The notes under the pieces are model-generated. The model worked only from the letters and a program-made list of their open reading frames with translations. It searched no databases and was not told the origin of the DNA. From the NCBI GenBank assembly GCA_963082975.1, contig OY720346.1, positions 71,911,267 to 71,975,266 of the forward strand: a stretch of 64,000 bases of DNA, given 5' to 3'. Origin of the DNA: Labia minor (lineage: Eukaryota; Arthropoda; Insecta; Dermaptera; Spongiphoridae). Of the stretch, positions 53,160-64,000 are shown piece by piece; positions within the stretch are counted from its first letter, which is position 1, and each line of letters starts with the position of its first letter. Made by a program: the position numbers and the translations under genes.

Positions 53160-53567
53160 TATGCCGAAAAAAAATAACGACCAAAATTTAGACGATATTA
53201 TTTATTTCATACACCGTTCACTACTGGTTTATAGCCACACAGGTGCTAATGCACTTGAACGAGGCGAAGATAAAATCCCTCTAATTCTCGGGGGAGATTT
53301 TAATGTAAATTTTGGATCTGAGATGATTCGTTGCCGTTGATCAACTTTCTTCGAGAAACATTTGGTCTGCTTATAAATAACGATCCCAAGGAATCAACAA
53401 CAAAATCTGGAACTACAATAGATGCTGTTTTTACACGTTATATAGAAAATATCGAATCACGAACATATATATCTTATTTTAGTTATCACAAGCCATTAAT
53501 ATCAGTATTACCAATTGAAGCACCAACCGACAATAGTACAGGCAATGTAGATATGATGATAGAGTAG
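53160..53567 (+). pseudogene. EEP-type endonuclease domain remnant
   Basis: The frame ending at 53340 holds PKKNNDQNLDDIIYFIHRSL and KIPLILGGDFNVNF, the Gly-Asp-Phe-Asn site of the endonuclease/exonuclease/phosphatase fold. Similarity then continues one frame over from 53331 as PLINFLRETFGLLINND and STTKSGTTIDAVFTRY, with a closing SYHKPL (active-site His). The frameshift at about 53325-53340 kills it. Such domains occur in LINEs and in Helitron-type elements; the missing RT or helicase leaves the source open. Confidence 0.7.
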
Positions 53568-54449
53568 ATAATAATAATAATAAAGCGAATATTTGTTACG
53601 AAAATTTTATACTGTTATATGTCTTTCGAAATGATCCCTTTATTTTTCTCTATTTCTCTCTCACTCACACTCTCAACTAAAATTTATCTTATTCTCTAGA
53701 TTGTAAGAAGTTTCACTTCCGCCACGTGTACGATGCTGCACATTTTGCTTTTTTTTTCCATTTCTATTTTTCTAATGTCTGAAAATATTGTACGGTTCTT
53801 TGAAAGATTATTGTATTTTTTATATAAGTATGTTTGAATGAATATAATAAAGATGGTCCATGACCTTTCCACAATCAAATCAAATCCATTTAAAAAAACA
53901 ATTGGATTGCTGGGGTAACAGAGTACAAGGACTTACCTCTTACTCACCTATACATTTATAATTTCTATTTAATAGATTCTTCAGCCCATATTCGTTTAAT
54001 GCACTTTACTAAAAACAATACTTATTGAACATTTACTTTCATTTAGAAGATATTTATCTATAAATCGATTTATTACATAATTTTCCTTTTTGTTTTTTTT
54101 TTTCATCTAATAAATTATATTGCAAGATTTACTTTACTTTTGAATTACTTATTTTAAAATTCTAAAAACATTTATTTTTAGGTATCTTATAAAAAGAAGC
54201 TATAAATATTTATATATTTATTTCATCATTATCTTCTATAAAATACTTGGGTGAATAATTTAATTAGAGTTATCAACGATGAAACATCAGACGATTCTCT
54301 TTTAAAGTTAACTTCATTTAAAAAAAAAAAAAATTTTCTTCTTTTTTTCTTGGAATAAAACTTAAATATTTTTTTATTAATATGAAATATTTGCTTGATT
54401 AAAATATTTTAAATTTTATTTTTAATAAATCGAATTTTCTGTGCAAAAG
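53568..54449. other. Gene-free AT-rich region
   Basis: 53640-53760 contains a GAAGTTTCACTTCCGCCACG piece like the GAAGTG family. The rest is A/T runs with no exon. Confidence 0.5.
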
Positions 54450-55400
54450 GTGATTTTTAATATAAATTTAATCGAATGATTTCAATACATTCAATGAAAA
54501 TAAATCAATTATTAAATTAATTTTCTTGTTATTTTTGTTTTTGAATTTTTTCTACTTTTTGTTTTTGTATATAAATTGTATATAATTTTATTTATCCAGG
54601 GTCATTTAAAAGATATATATAGAAATTATATAAATTGTTTTATTTTAATCAGAAAATATTATTGAACGGATATTGTAAAATTTTAATGAAAAGTTTTAGT
54701 TCGTTTCATATAAAAAAAACATTTGGAAACTCATTTAATAATGTGTTCCATTTAAATCCAAAACTCAAAACATTTCCAAACTTTTATAAGTAAACTTAAA
54801 GTTAATTCCACCACCTCTTAAAAAAAATTAAATGATATGCCTCAAATTTCATAATTTATTTTTTTAATGGTAATTATATTGAATGGTCATCCAGTCATGG
54901 ATTTTGATAAAACTTTACCAGTGATTTCCTTGTTTAATTGCAAAGAAACTTTCCATATGCAATATTTCTCGGTCTCTTCTAGTTTACGAGATAAAAGTTT
55001 TTAAGTTTGACAGATTAGCTGGTAATGTGCAGCCATTAAGTAATGTTTTATTGACTAAATCACTAATTATTCACTTATTCTTAATTTTCGATTTTTTTCG
55101 GTTCGGTTTGGATATAGGTAAATTATTTAATCAATGAATTTTTTAATTTATGTATATCTCTACCGTACTGAAAAAAATCCCAGAAAATTAGAGGAGTCCT
55201 CTGATGTTCAAATTAATAAAACATGGTATCTAAATAGAACCACTGTGCCGCGAGATTATTATAAATGTTAAGATGCTCTTAAACATTTGCGACTTCTTTT
55301 TGATTTTTGGCTCTAAAAAAGAAAGGTAAAACGTTTTGGGACTAGACTCTTAAACATTTCCATCTTTAATTTTCTGAATTTTATCAATTTTGTTCTTAAA
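54450..55400. repeat. Dispersed repeat block, copy B, second part
   Basis: Matches about 1320-2708 of copy A, lacking the 1538-1835 MITE (empty site at about 54604-54611) and with small deletions. Confidence 0.88.
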
Positions 55401-55408
55401 AACAATAG

Positions 55409-55571
55409 ACAAACCTATCAAATAGCTTTTCCCCGATGTTGTTCCCGGAGACTGTGTTGACTCCGTCCCATAGACCCCAGTTAGGAAAATTCTCTTGCCA
55501 GGTCCGGGACTTGAACCCGGAACCATGTGAATGTGAGGCAGGTCCGCTAACCACCCAATGCAAGAGGGCTT
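55409..55571 (-). mobile_element. tRNA-derived SINE, copy 1
   Basis: On the minus strand it has an A-box-like GTGGTTAGCGGACCTGCC, a B-box GGTTCAAGTCC (within CCGGGTTCAAGTCCCGG) and a body with CTATGGGACGGAGTCAAC. Related copies at 57140-57355 and 60940-61150. Confidence 0.75.
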
Positions 55572-56490
55572 CACTAATTTCCGATATATTTTTAGTTCGG
55601 TTTGGAGATTAAATAAATAATTAATTAAATAATTTCCCTATATCTAAACCTGTGACTGTTTTGAAAAATTATCTTATTTTTAATTGAAATACTTACAAAT
55701 TAATTTATTTGTTTGCTTTATGCGCATTTTAGTAGTTACACTAACTTCATAACCTGGTTTAAATTCAAAATTATTTTTTTTAAATATTTATTAAGTTCCA
55801 TGTTTAAGTTAAAAATGAACTATGATTTTTATGAATATCTTCATATTTATTTATTAATATTAACTTGTAAATAAAAAAATATTATTTATTATTAATCCTA
55901 AGACATTTTATATATAGGCATATTACATGATTATATTTTATTACCCATAAGGATATATGTCAGTTGCATATGACCAATATTTTTCTGACATTATATAAAT
56001 TATCTAAGGATGAACCCATCATCAGCCTCATTTTATTTTAATTTTATGTCTGAGCTTTCTCGAGAATGGATCAAATATTAACTTTTGGTCTACCCTACTT
56101 ACCACACAGTTTTAGGTAGATGACGTAAAGTTCACTTGATGCTTAATTTGTCACGAATCTGATAACAATCTCGGTTATTCGATTTTCTGATCAGCCATGA
56201 TTTCTAACCAAAAAATGAACGATTAGGCTATAAAAACAAGGTTTACCTTAAAATTGTGTTTCCTACAATTTGCTCTTAAACTGTTGATAACAGAGGAGTA
56301 TTCAAAGAAGCTTTCAAATCATTGTTCAAATTGTGTAAATTCTGAAAGAAAATATGTCGAAATGAATCTTCACTAGTTTATATGATTAACTAATAAAGGT
56401 GTAAAAATTAACATTTATTATTATATTTGTTCCATTCTTATCTTCCCACTTTTATAAATAGAGAAGTAATTTTGTTATTTTAATTTTCAG
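55572..56490. other. Gene-free stretch upstream of the FLVCR-like copy
   Basis: A decayed piece of the foldback MITE (TTTTTAGTTCGGTTTGGAGA at about 55588) and AT-rich DNA. I could not find the upstream FLVCR exons here. Confidence 0.5.
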
Positions 56491-56796
56491 GTGTGGTTTG
56501 GTCCAGAAGAAGTAAGCACTGCCTGTTCTCTGGGTGTTTTTGGTAATCAATTGGGAATTGCTTTAAGGTTTATTCTTCCACCGATGATTGTAGAAAATAC
56601 TCCTGATCTAGAAGAAATGAGCCAACAAATACAAATTCTCAACTAGATAATGGCCGCCGGACCTTCAGCACTATTACTCATTATTATATTCTGTAATAAT
56701 ATTTGTATAAATATTATTAAATTTAGTATATATATAATTATCAAGACTAACCCAATTCTCCACCACTCCCCCCTTCTAAACATGCATACTTTAAAG

Positions 56797-57017
56797 CAAT
56801 GATTCTCAACCTTTTTTTTACCGCGGCACACTTTTAACGGTATAAAAATTTGACGGCTCACAAAGAAAATGATAACTGTAAGTCTGATCCCATTATCAAA
56901 ATATTGAAAAAAAGTCGGAAATGTTGAGAGCCTCTTTATATTTTGAAAATTTGACGGCACATTTTAATAATCTTGCGGCACACAAAAGTGTCGCGGCACA
57001 GTGGTTTAGAATCACTG
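56797..57017. mobile_element. hAT-type MITE, TSD CTTTAAAG
   Basis: Ends CAATGATTCTCAACC and GGTTTAGAATCACTG are inverted copies. CTTTAAAG lies at 56789-56796 and 57018-57025. The interior has GCGGCACAC words at both ends. It lies within an FLVCR intron. Sister of 58144-58363. Confidence 0.9.
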
Positions 57018-57139
57018 CTTTAAAGAAATGAACAAATTTATTAAATTCGCCATCAAAAATTCTATTGAAAAAAAATTAAAAAACATATTAATAGATAATA
57101 TATGAAAAAAACTTCAGACTTTGTACGTCCTCTTTGTAC

Positions 57140-57355
57140 TCAAGGACAACTCGTATCTAAGGTGTCCTAGGATCAGTAGGTGCTATCAACCTTTACCTTG
57201 ATTTTCTTGATCGGAGGCGCTATCAAGTAGCTTTTTGAGCTCGGTTGACTCCATTCCATAGACTCCAATTAGAGAAATTTCCTTGCCAGGCCCGGGACTT
57301 GAACCCGGGACCACCAGAATGTGACCCAGCTACGCTAATCTCTCACCCTCTGGTG
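57140..57355 (-). mobile_element. tRNA-derived SINE, copy 2
   Basis: Minus strand: A-box-like TTAGCGTAGCTGGGT, B-box GGTTCAAGTCC within CCCGGGTTCAAGTCCCGGG, then a tail with GATCAAGAAAATCAAGGTAA. Same family as 55409-55571, with a longer 3' part. Confidence 0.75.
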
Positions 57356-58143
57356 CCTTCATATATTATGTGAATATTTTAATAATAAAAATTTAAAAAA
57401 ATCTTCCAATTTTACCAAAAATTTTAAAAATAGAAATTTATTTTTCAAAACATTCTCTATTTTTAATGAATTATCGTTATATTTTAGAAATATATCGATA
57501 TATTTTAGAATTCCAATTATACTGGGCCATTTTCAAGTAAATTTTATTTATTTATTAATTTTCCCACTTTACTGATTAATATACAAATTAATGTGTAATT
57601 CAACTTGCAAATTGTATTCTATGCGGGTGCACCTATTGCATCCTACAATTTACTGCATACTACAATTTATTATGATTAAATTTTCTATACTATTGATGAA
57701 TTGTTTTAAAATGAAATAAAAATAGAATGAAATTTGATTATTATACTAATTTTAAAATTAATATATAAATTATTAATTCTGATAAAAACTATTTTATAAA
57801 CTATAATTCTCTAGAAAAATTTATTTTTTTATTCAAAATAATTAACATTTTAAGATTATTTTTAATTAATCTTTAATCTATCTAATAATAAACAAAAATT
57901 ATATTATCTTTATTGAATTTTATTTTTTATTTTTTTTCCTTAGGAAGCAGAAGAAGATGCAGGAAGAATAGGTCTAGTAATGGTACTTGCTGGTGTTGTA
58001 GCCTCAGTACTTGGTGGAATCGTCCTCGACAAAACACATATGTTTAAGTAAATTACAATGATATTCTACGTTTCTATTTTACTTTTAATCTAAAAATTAA
58101 ATAAATTCATAGTTATTATCAAATATAGTTGATATCATTAACC

Positions 58144-58363
58144 CAGTGATTCTCAACCTTTTTTTTACCACGGCACACTATTAACGGTTTTAATATTTGG
58201 CGGCACACAAAGAAAAAGATAACTGTAAAAGTGTACCATATTGAAAAAAAGTGGTCCCAAAAAGGGTTTACATTTTTTTTAGAACCAAATTAAAGAAAAT
58301 TAAAAAAAGTCGGAAATGTTTAAGAGCCTCATAATCTCGCGGCACAGTGGTTGAGAATTACTG
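58144..58363. mobile_element. hAT-type MITE, TSD CATTAACC
   Basis: Ends CAGTGATTCTCAACC and GGTTGAGAATTACTG; CATTAACC lies at 58136-58143 and 58364-58371. Non-coding, in an FLVCR intron. Confidence 0.92.
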
Positions 58364-59460
58364 CATTAACCTATCTTATCTTTCTTTTTTATATTGATCA
58401 AATCATTTAAGAAACTTTGAGTTTTTAAAAAAATATATATTTCAATTTTAATAATAATAATCAATAGTTCATATATTAAAACACCCGGCATCCTATGCTG
58501 CCAGCGGCATAAAGCTCTTCTTAATATAAAATTATTAACTTTATTCAAATCGTCGTAATTATTTTTCTTTTTCTTTTTTTCAATATTTAATAATAATAAA
58601 ACCAAATTTATATAAATATCTTAAATATTAAAATATATTTTAAAATTATTAAAATATTAAAAGAAAAATAGCTCCATTAGTAGAAAATTGAGATTAAGGG
58701 CTCAAACCAACTCAAGTTTTGAAAAAAAAAAATTTAATTAAAAATTATATGTTTAATTTTAATATAAATATAATTTTTTTTTTCTAATCACTTTATATTA
58801 TTTATTTTGTTTTAGGACTGTGTTTCATTGGTTGTCTACATCTTAGGAGGAATTTCTATTTTCGTCTTAGCCAACATCCTTTTTCTAAAAAATATTATTC
58901 TAGTCTATTTCTCTTGTGCTGCAATTGGGTAAGTAAAAACTATATAATTCATTAAATTAAATTATTCCTATATTATTTTTTCAATTAATTTATTGAAAAA
59001 TGTTTTTGTTTGTTATTTTGAATTTTAATTAATTATTTAACAATAAATAAATAGATAAATAATATTTAAATGTCTTCATTGATATTCAAACATTTTAAGA
59101 GAATACTATTTATTTATTTAGTTAAACAAATATAATACTTTATCTATTATTTTCATATATTTTCTTTTTCTTTTGTTTTTTTTAGGTTTTTTATGTCCGG
59201 GTATATCGCTGTGGGCTATGAATTTGCTGCTGAATTAACGTATCCGATTTCAGCTGGAACTTCCACTTCAGCAATTAATGCTGGCGCAGAAACCTTTGGA
59301 TGTATATTTACATTAATAGCAGGATGGTCACTTCAGGTTTATGGCGATTGGGCAACTAATCTAGGATTGTGTATTTCTTTAGGATTGGTAATCCGAATTC
59401 AAGCTAATTTTTGCGTCTTCCTTAACAAAATTACATTAAACTTTTTATGAATTATGAATT

Positions 59461-59858
59461 ATGAAATAAATATGATTTTCCCGAGGATAAAACCAATACA
59501 AAGTGCATGATTCGTGGTGATATATAAAAAAATCTCCTCATGTGAAATTTGGTGTGAAAATAACCCTTCCCTTCCTATCGCCGATCGCTAATACTACCAC
59601 TTCCGGTTTCCGGATTTGCACCAAAAGTTGATCAATTCATCCCACTGATGCATTAAGTAAATATACCAAATTTCATCAAAATCCGTTGAGCCGTTCAGGC
59701 TGTACACATCTATACGGACGGACAGACGGACGGACAGACATCATGCTAAAAATACTTTTTTCTGTTTAGAAAATGCATGATTCGTGGAGATATGTAAAAA
59801 TCTCCACATGTGAAATTTGGTGTGAAAACAATACCTCCCTTACTATCGTCGGTCGGTA
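59461..59858 (-). repeat. TACCGACCGACGATAG-family repeat, short copy
   Basis: Complement of the 27911-28280 part. It starts within about 70 bases of the end of the last FLVCR piece. Contains CCGTTGAGCCGTTCAGGCTG and GACGGACGGACAGACA. Confidence 0.8.
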
Positions 59859-60939
59859 ATTATTGATTTTGATTATAATATTATAGTATAGAAAATGATT
59901 AATTATTAATTTTATATAATTAACAAGCCTTTCCAAAGTGGTAGGAATTTCTATTAAAAGAAATAAATTTTAAATTTCTTAAATATGTTTGTTAAATAAC
60001 GCTGATATGAAGTGCCGAATTAACTATTTATTTATTGTAAATGGTTAATTATATATTTTATAAATAATTATTATTAGATATTATGATTATGATAAGTACA
60101 GTGAATAGAAATCTAAATAATCAAATTGTTTCAATTTCAATATTTCATTTAAATTACATAAAATCTTATATATATGTAAATGAAAGATAAACTTTAAAAT
60201 TTAATATTATTCTTAAACATATTCTCCGAGTGCATAAGTTTTCTTCTTTCGATACATTATATTTTTTTCACTATTCTATTAAATATTTTATTTATAAAAT
60301 ATATTATTTTATACATATGAAGGAAAAGTTATATTTGAAAAGTTTATACATATATAGAAATCCTTTTTAAAATTTCCAAAAAAATATGATTTAAATTTAT
60401 TTCCATAAAAAAAGTGAAAATAATATGTATAAATTATACATTTTTTACTGGTATTGTAAAATTTAGAATTAATATTTTTATAATTTTATACCAATTGTTA
60501 TTTCACCATAGTAATTTAAATTTGAAAAAATATGAAAAAGCTAATTTCTAAAATTTGCCTACAAGGAAATCAGATTTATTTTTGTTTATGTTCTTAGCGA
60601 TTCAAAGCACAATTAAATGATTAAAATAGAACAGTATTTAAATAAATAAATAAATAAATAAATAAGATACCAAAGCTAATACAAACAGTATTACTGAGTA
60701 GTTATATATACACTTCTATTTCAGTTTTTATGTACAAGTCTTAATTATAAATCCAAAATCCAGCTACGGTTGTGTAATATAATTAACATTAATATAATTA
60801 ACATTTAAATTTGTTTTTTTAAGTTTAAACATATAAAATATTACTTTTTAAGTCATAAAAAATATTTTTACTCTAATTAATAAATCACTTACTATTAAAT
60901 TTAGTAAAAATATTTTTTATAAATTCGTTTACCTTTCAA
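59859..60939. other. Gene-free AT-rich region
   Basis: No exon, RNA gene or repeat ends; an (AAAT)n run lies at about 60635-60665. Confidence 0.55.
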
Positions 60940-61150
60940 CCTCATGGACCCGGGTTTAAGACCGGAGGTGGGGGAAGGGTTAAGGGTATTTTTGATTGTA
61001 AGATCTATCCATCCAGCCTAGGAAATTAAAATTGGAAATCTTTTAGAAATAAGATGTAGCGAACTCCGATCAAGAACATCAAGATAAAGGTTGAGAGGAA
61101 TCATTGTAGTGATCATACAACAACTCTACCCACTTAGCCTGGTGTCCACT
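60940..61150 (+). mobile_element. tRNA-derived SINE, copy 3 (5' truncated)
   Basis: Shares CCGATCAAGAACATCAAGAT and AAGGTTGAGAGG with the complement of 57190-57225 and has a B-box-like GGGTTTAAGACC. The A-box half is lost or decayed. Confidence 0.5.
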
Positions 61151-61190
61151 TGATTGTTCTTTCATAAAATGTGGTATTTAGAAATCAAAT

Positions 61191-62488
61191 TTTTTTTTTT
61201 TTTTTTTTTTTATATATATATTATTTCAGAAAATATACAATCTGCCTATTTTAATATAGGCAATAAGTAATTTTTATAAAAAATGAAATACAAACAATAC
61301 ATACATATCATTGGCAATACAATATCATGCCAAGCAACATAATTGCACTTAACACACACATATTAGTTTTAAATATTATACACTAAACACACACACTCAT
61401 CCCGAACATTTCGTAAACACGCACTTCACTTTGTCACACATGAATGTCAAAATTTTCTATATTAGCGAGATCCAATATATCATATCTTTTTAATCTCTTG
61501 ATTGTATCATCCCAAACTAGTAATTTTTTAACTAACACATTTGGATGGTTTTCCATTTTTTTAATATACTTTTCACTTAGGATGTTTATTTCATCATTTA
61601 AGTTTTTAATTTCTAAGTCCCTTTGTATGAATCTAATTGGAACATACCACGGGGCTCTTACAAGATTTTTAAGTGTTTTGTTTTGAAAACTTTCAATTTT
61701 TTTTATGTTAGTTTTTGAGGCTGATCCCCAGAGTTGGATCCCATACATCAGTTTTGGTTTGATTATGGATTTGTATAGAAGAACTTTGCTTTCTAATCCT
61801 AGGCTAGAATGTCTCCCTAAAAGCCAATATAGTTTTCTATACTCTTCCCTTGAGTGGACAATTCTAGCTGAAATATGTTTTTTCCAAGTCAAGCGCCTAT
61901 CTAGATGGATTCCTAGGTATTTTGCCTCATCTTTTTGCGGAATGATAGATTTATTCATGTATATTGGTGGGCATGTTTGCCTATTTAAGTTGTAGGTGAC
62001 AAATATAGATTTGGTTGCATTTATCTTTAACCGCCATCTTTTAAACCAAAGAGATAACATATCGAGATGAGTTTGAAGTCTTTCAGATACGACATTATGA
62101 TTTACATTTGTTGAAATGATTGCAGTATCATCAGCGAAAGTTGCTACGTCATTATAAGGAGAGAGAGGCATGTCTATCATATATAATAGGAAAAGGGCTG
62201 GCCCTAGAATACTACCCTGAGGGACTCCTGCTCTAATTTGCATTAAGTTGGAGGAAGAACACCCATATTTAACAAAAAAGTGTCTATTCGATAGATAAGA
62301 CTTTAATAATTGATAAAATGTGTCTGGTAAATAGTTTTTAATTTTATAAATTAACCCTGTGTGCCAAATTTTATCAAAAGCCTGTGTTATATCAAGATAT
62401 ACTATTCCACAGTAAGATTTACTTTCAAATGCATCTTTAATTTTTTTAACTACCCTATGCACCTGTTCGATAGTAGAGTGTTCTTGAC
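61191..62488 (-). mobile_element. 5'-truncated Jockey-type LINE with 10-bp TSD
   Basis: GAAATCAAAT lies on both sides (61181-61190 and 62489-62498). On the minus strand the element runs from the truncated RT to a poly(A) tail (T run 61191-61211). The 3' UTR is about 61212-61433. Target-primed insertion is clear. Confidence 0.92.
61434..62488 (-). pseudogene. LINE ORF2 fragment: reverse transcriptase C-terminal part
   Basis: One intact frame from the truncation point (it enters upstream of 62462, in EHSTIEQVHRVV) to a stop at 61434. RT motifs: YLDITQAFDKIWHTGL, GVPQGSILGPALFLLYMID, and the catalytic FADDTAIIS. The thumb follows (AKYLGIHLDRRLTWKKHI), then a C-terminal LKPKLMYG-like region (SIIKPKLMYGIQLWG). 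No RNase H follows, as in Jockey/CR1-type ORF2. The endonuclease and start of RT are lost by 5' truncation; no internal stop, so the insertion is young. Confidence 0.9.
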
Positions 62489-62498
62489 GAAATCAAAT

Positions 62499-63104
62499 AA
62501 ATAAACAAAAATGATTCATACCTGAATGCATTTTATTTTGATGTTTCTTGTTTGACACCGATAATTTTATCTCGCAAACATGCATTTAATTTTAATTTTA
62601 AATCCATTTAAAATGAATATGCATTGATCTCTCAACTGATGTTTACTATATTCAACCCATCGATCTATTTTCAATGTTGTAAATAATTTTTTTTTTAATT
62701 TAATTTAACATTTTTGATTGGCATTTGAAATATGATATGATATATATACTCGTATATGCCTATATAGGTATATCAATTAATAAAGAATTGCATATTTTTC
62801 CTTTCACGTGTAAATATCAAATTTTTTTCATTAGCATACTTAAAAAGAAAATTTTATTTATTTTCTTGTTTCGAAGATTTGAAAATATAAGGAGAGTTGC
62901 CACCTCTCCGATAACACTTAATTTTAAGGTGTTATCTCTTGGTTTAAAAATTTATAGTTTAAAATTATTATAGTCGTGAAGAAAATAATGAACTTTAGAA
63001 GATATCAAACAAGTATAGGACTATGGTACTCGATAAAATCTATATATATGAAATATTTATTTGTATATATATATATATTTTATATTTTTAAATTTAAATA
63101 AGTT
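62499..63104. other. Gene-free region
   Basis: AT-rich; nothing recognised beyond short AT microsatellites. Confidence 0.5.
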
Positions 63105-63730
63105 GACTTGTGGCCAGGTCCAAACCGACCGAAGGTTTGAAGTAAATTAATTTCCAGATACAGAAACAATTTCAAATAATTTTAATATATCTATTAATGT
63201 AATAAAAAACAGATATGGATACATAAATAATAAATATTTTTAATTTTATTTTATTTATAATATATATATGCAAGACCAAGCTGTGACGTCATGAATGGCT
63301 GGATGACGTCATATAATTTTAAATCAAGAAAAAACTAATAAATATGATTTTTCTCGAGGATAAAACCAATACAAAGTGCATGATTCGTGGTGATATGTAA
63401 AAAATCTCCTCATGTGAAATTTGGTGTGAAAATAACCCTTCCCTTCTATGCGTCGATCGCTAATACTACCACTTCCGGTTTCCGGATTTGCACCAAAAGT
63501 TGATCAATTCATCCCACTGATGCATTAAGTAAATATACCAAATTTCATCAAAATCGGTTGAGCCGTTCAGGCTGTACACATCTATACGGACGGACAGACG
63601 GACGGACAGACATCATGCTAAAAATACTTTTTTCTGTTAAGAAAATGCATGATTCGTGGAGATATGTAAAAATCTCCGCATGTGAAATTTGGTGTGAAAA
63701 CAATACCTCCTTTACTATCGTCGGTCGGTA
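63105..63730 (-). repeat. TACCGACCGACGATAG-family repeat, full copy
   Basis: Complement of 27911-28516 along its length, including the GGTCGGTTTGGACCTGGCC end and the GTCCGTCCGTCTGTCC core. It is inserted at the start of a copy of the 40714 repeat. Confidence 0.85.
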
Positions 63731-64000
63731 AAAACTTGATGAGATTATGTGTAATGTTTAAATATGAGAGAATATTATGTGAGAACGTGATGCGTGATTG
63801 ATTGATTGATTCTTTCTGATTTTAACAAAAAGTAAAGAAAATTGGAAAAAATAATTTCTGTTGTTTCCTATGGATACTTGTTTGACATGTTATTTCATAT
63901 AATTCTATATTCTGTGTTCATTCTCCTTATATTAAAACAAAATAAAAAGAAAAATAATACTTTTGTTATAACGTAGAAATTAACAGTCCAAATGAACAAT
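63731..64000 (+). repeat. Dispersed repeat, second copy, runs off the window
   Basis: Near-identical to 40714-40994 (shorter GATT run; ATGCGTGATT against ATGTGTGATT). Confidence 0.85.

Larger units (their letters stand above)
56491..59391 (+). pseudogene. FLVCR-type major facilitator transporter, partial and decayed
   Basis: Four exon pieces of an FLVCR1/2-like heme/choline transporter. Piece 1 (56491-56646, after TTTCAG) reads [20 protein letters not shown] and LGIAL, then an Arg where Gly is usual, and runs into TAG with no donor. Piece 2 (57944-58047) reads EEDAGRIGLVMVLAGVVASV with a GTAAAT donor. Piece 3 (58816-58928) reads SLVVYILGGISIFVLANILF, but needs a one-base frame change near its start to join piece 2. 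Piece 4 (59186-59391) reads MSGYIAVGYEFAAELTYPIS in phase with piece 3. The helices between pieces 1 and 2, and everything before piece 1, are missing. Likely a dead paralogue, though assembly gaps could mimic this. Confidence 0.8.

Overview
The window reads as AT-rich nuclear DNA from an arthropod, most likely an insect. Evidence: spliceosomal exon/intron borders, one intronless F-box/LRR-type gene, a decayed FLVCR-type transporter copy, and a repeat load typical of insects (BEL/Pao, several Ty3/gypsy lineages, a Jockey-type LINE, tRNA-derived SINEs, hAT-type MITEs). I cannot fix the order or species. No tRNA or rRNA gene, CRISPR array or bacterial-type operon is visible.

Layout. 1-2708 is one copy of a repeat block whose second copy lies at 47551-48690 plus 54450-55400, split by about 5.8 kb of younger insertions; MITEs sit inside it. 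2709-7404 is a decayed, 3'-truncated BEL/Pao element. 7405-10320 is nested small repeats. 10785-12136 is a TIR-bounded element with a TA duplication. 13901-15628 is another TIR-bounded insertion carrying an antisense, intron-containing SWIM zinc-finger/YqaJ-like gene remnant, set cleanly inside a different repeat. 18163-22352 is a gypsy-type element with two ~530-bp LTRs and no pol. 22961-26050 is a minus-strand CsRn1/Kabuki-type gypsy element that lost RNase H and the integrase core in one in-frame deletion. 29566-39255 is the main feature: a 9.7-kb, nearly intact, envelope-bearing Ty3/gypsy endogenous retrovirus. 43997-45562 is a threefold tandem repeat with RNA polymerase III-like boxes. 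45839-47197 (minus) is the F-box gene. 48690-54450 is nested repeats with an EEP-nuclease remnant. 56491-59391 is the FLVCR-like pseudogene. 61191-62488 (minus) is a 5'-truncated LINE with a 10-bp target duplication.

The most notable system is the 29566-39255 retrovirus. Its two 867-bp LTRs differ at only one base that I found by eye, so the insertion is young. Gag (two zinc knuckles) is followed by a -1 frameshift heptamer into Pol. Pol carries protease, a threefold 33-34-residue repeat, RT, RNase H, integrase and then a TARG1/OARD1-like macro (ADP-ribosyl-hydrolase) domain and an AT-hook-like basic tail. An F-type envelope gene follows behind a splice acceptor. A splice donor in the 5' LTR, just after a short ORF that looks like a signal peptide, would join env in frame. 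Envelope is broken by a frame change near its C-terminal third. A macro domain attached to the C-terminus of a retroelement integrase is the best candidate here for something undescribed.
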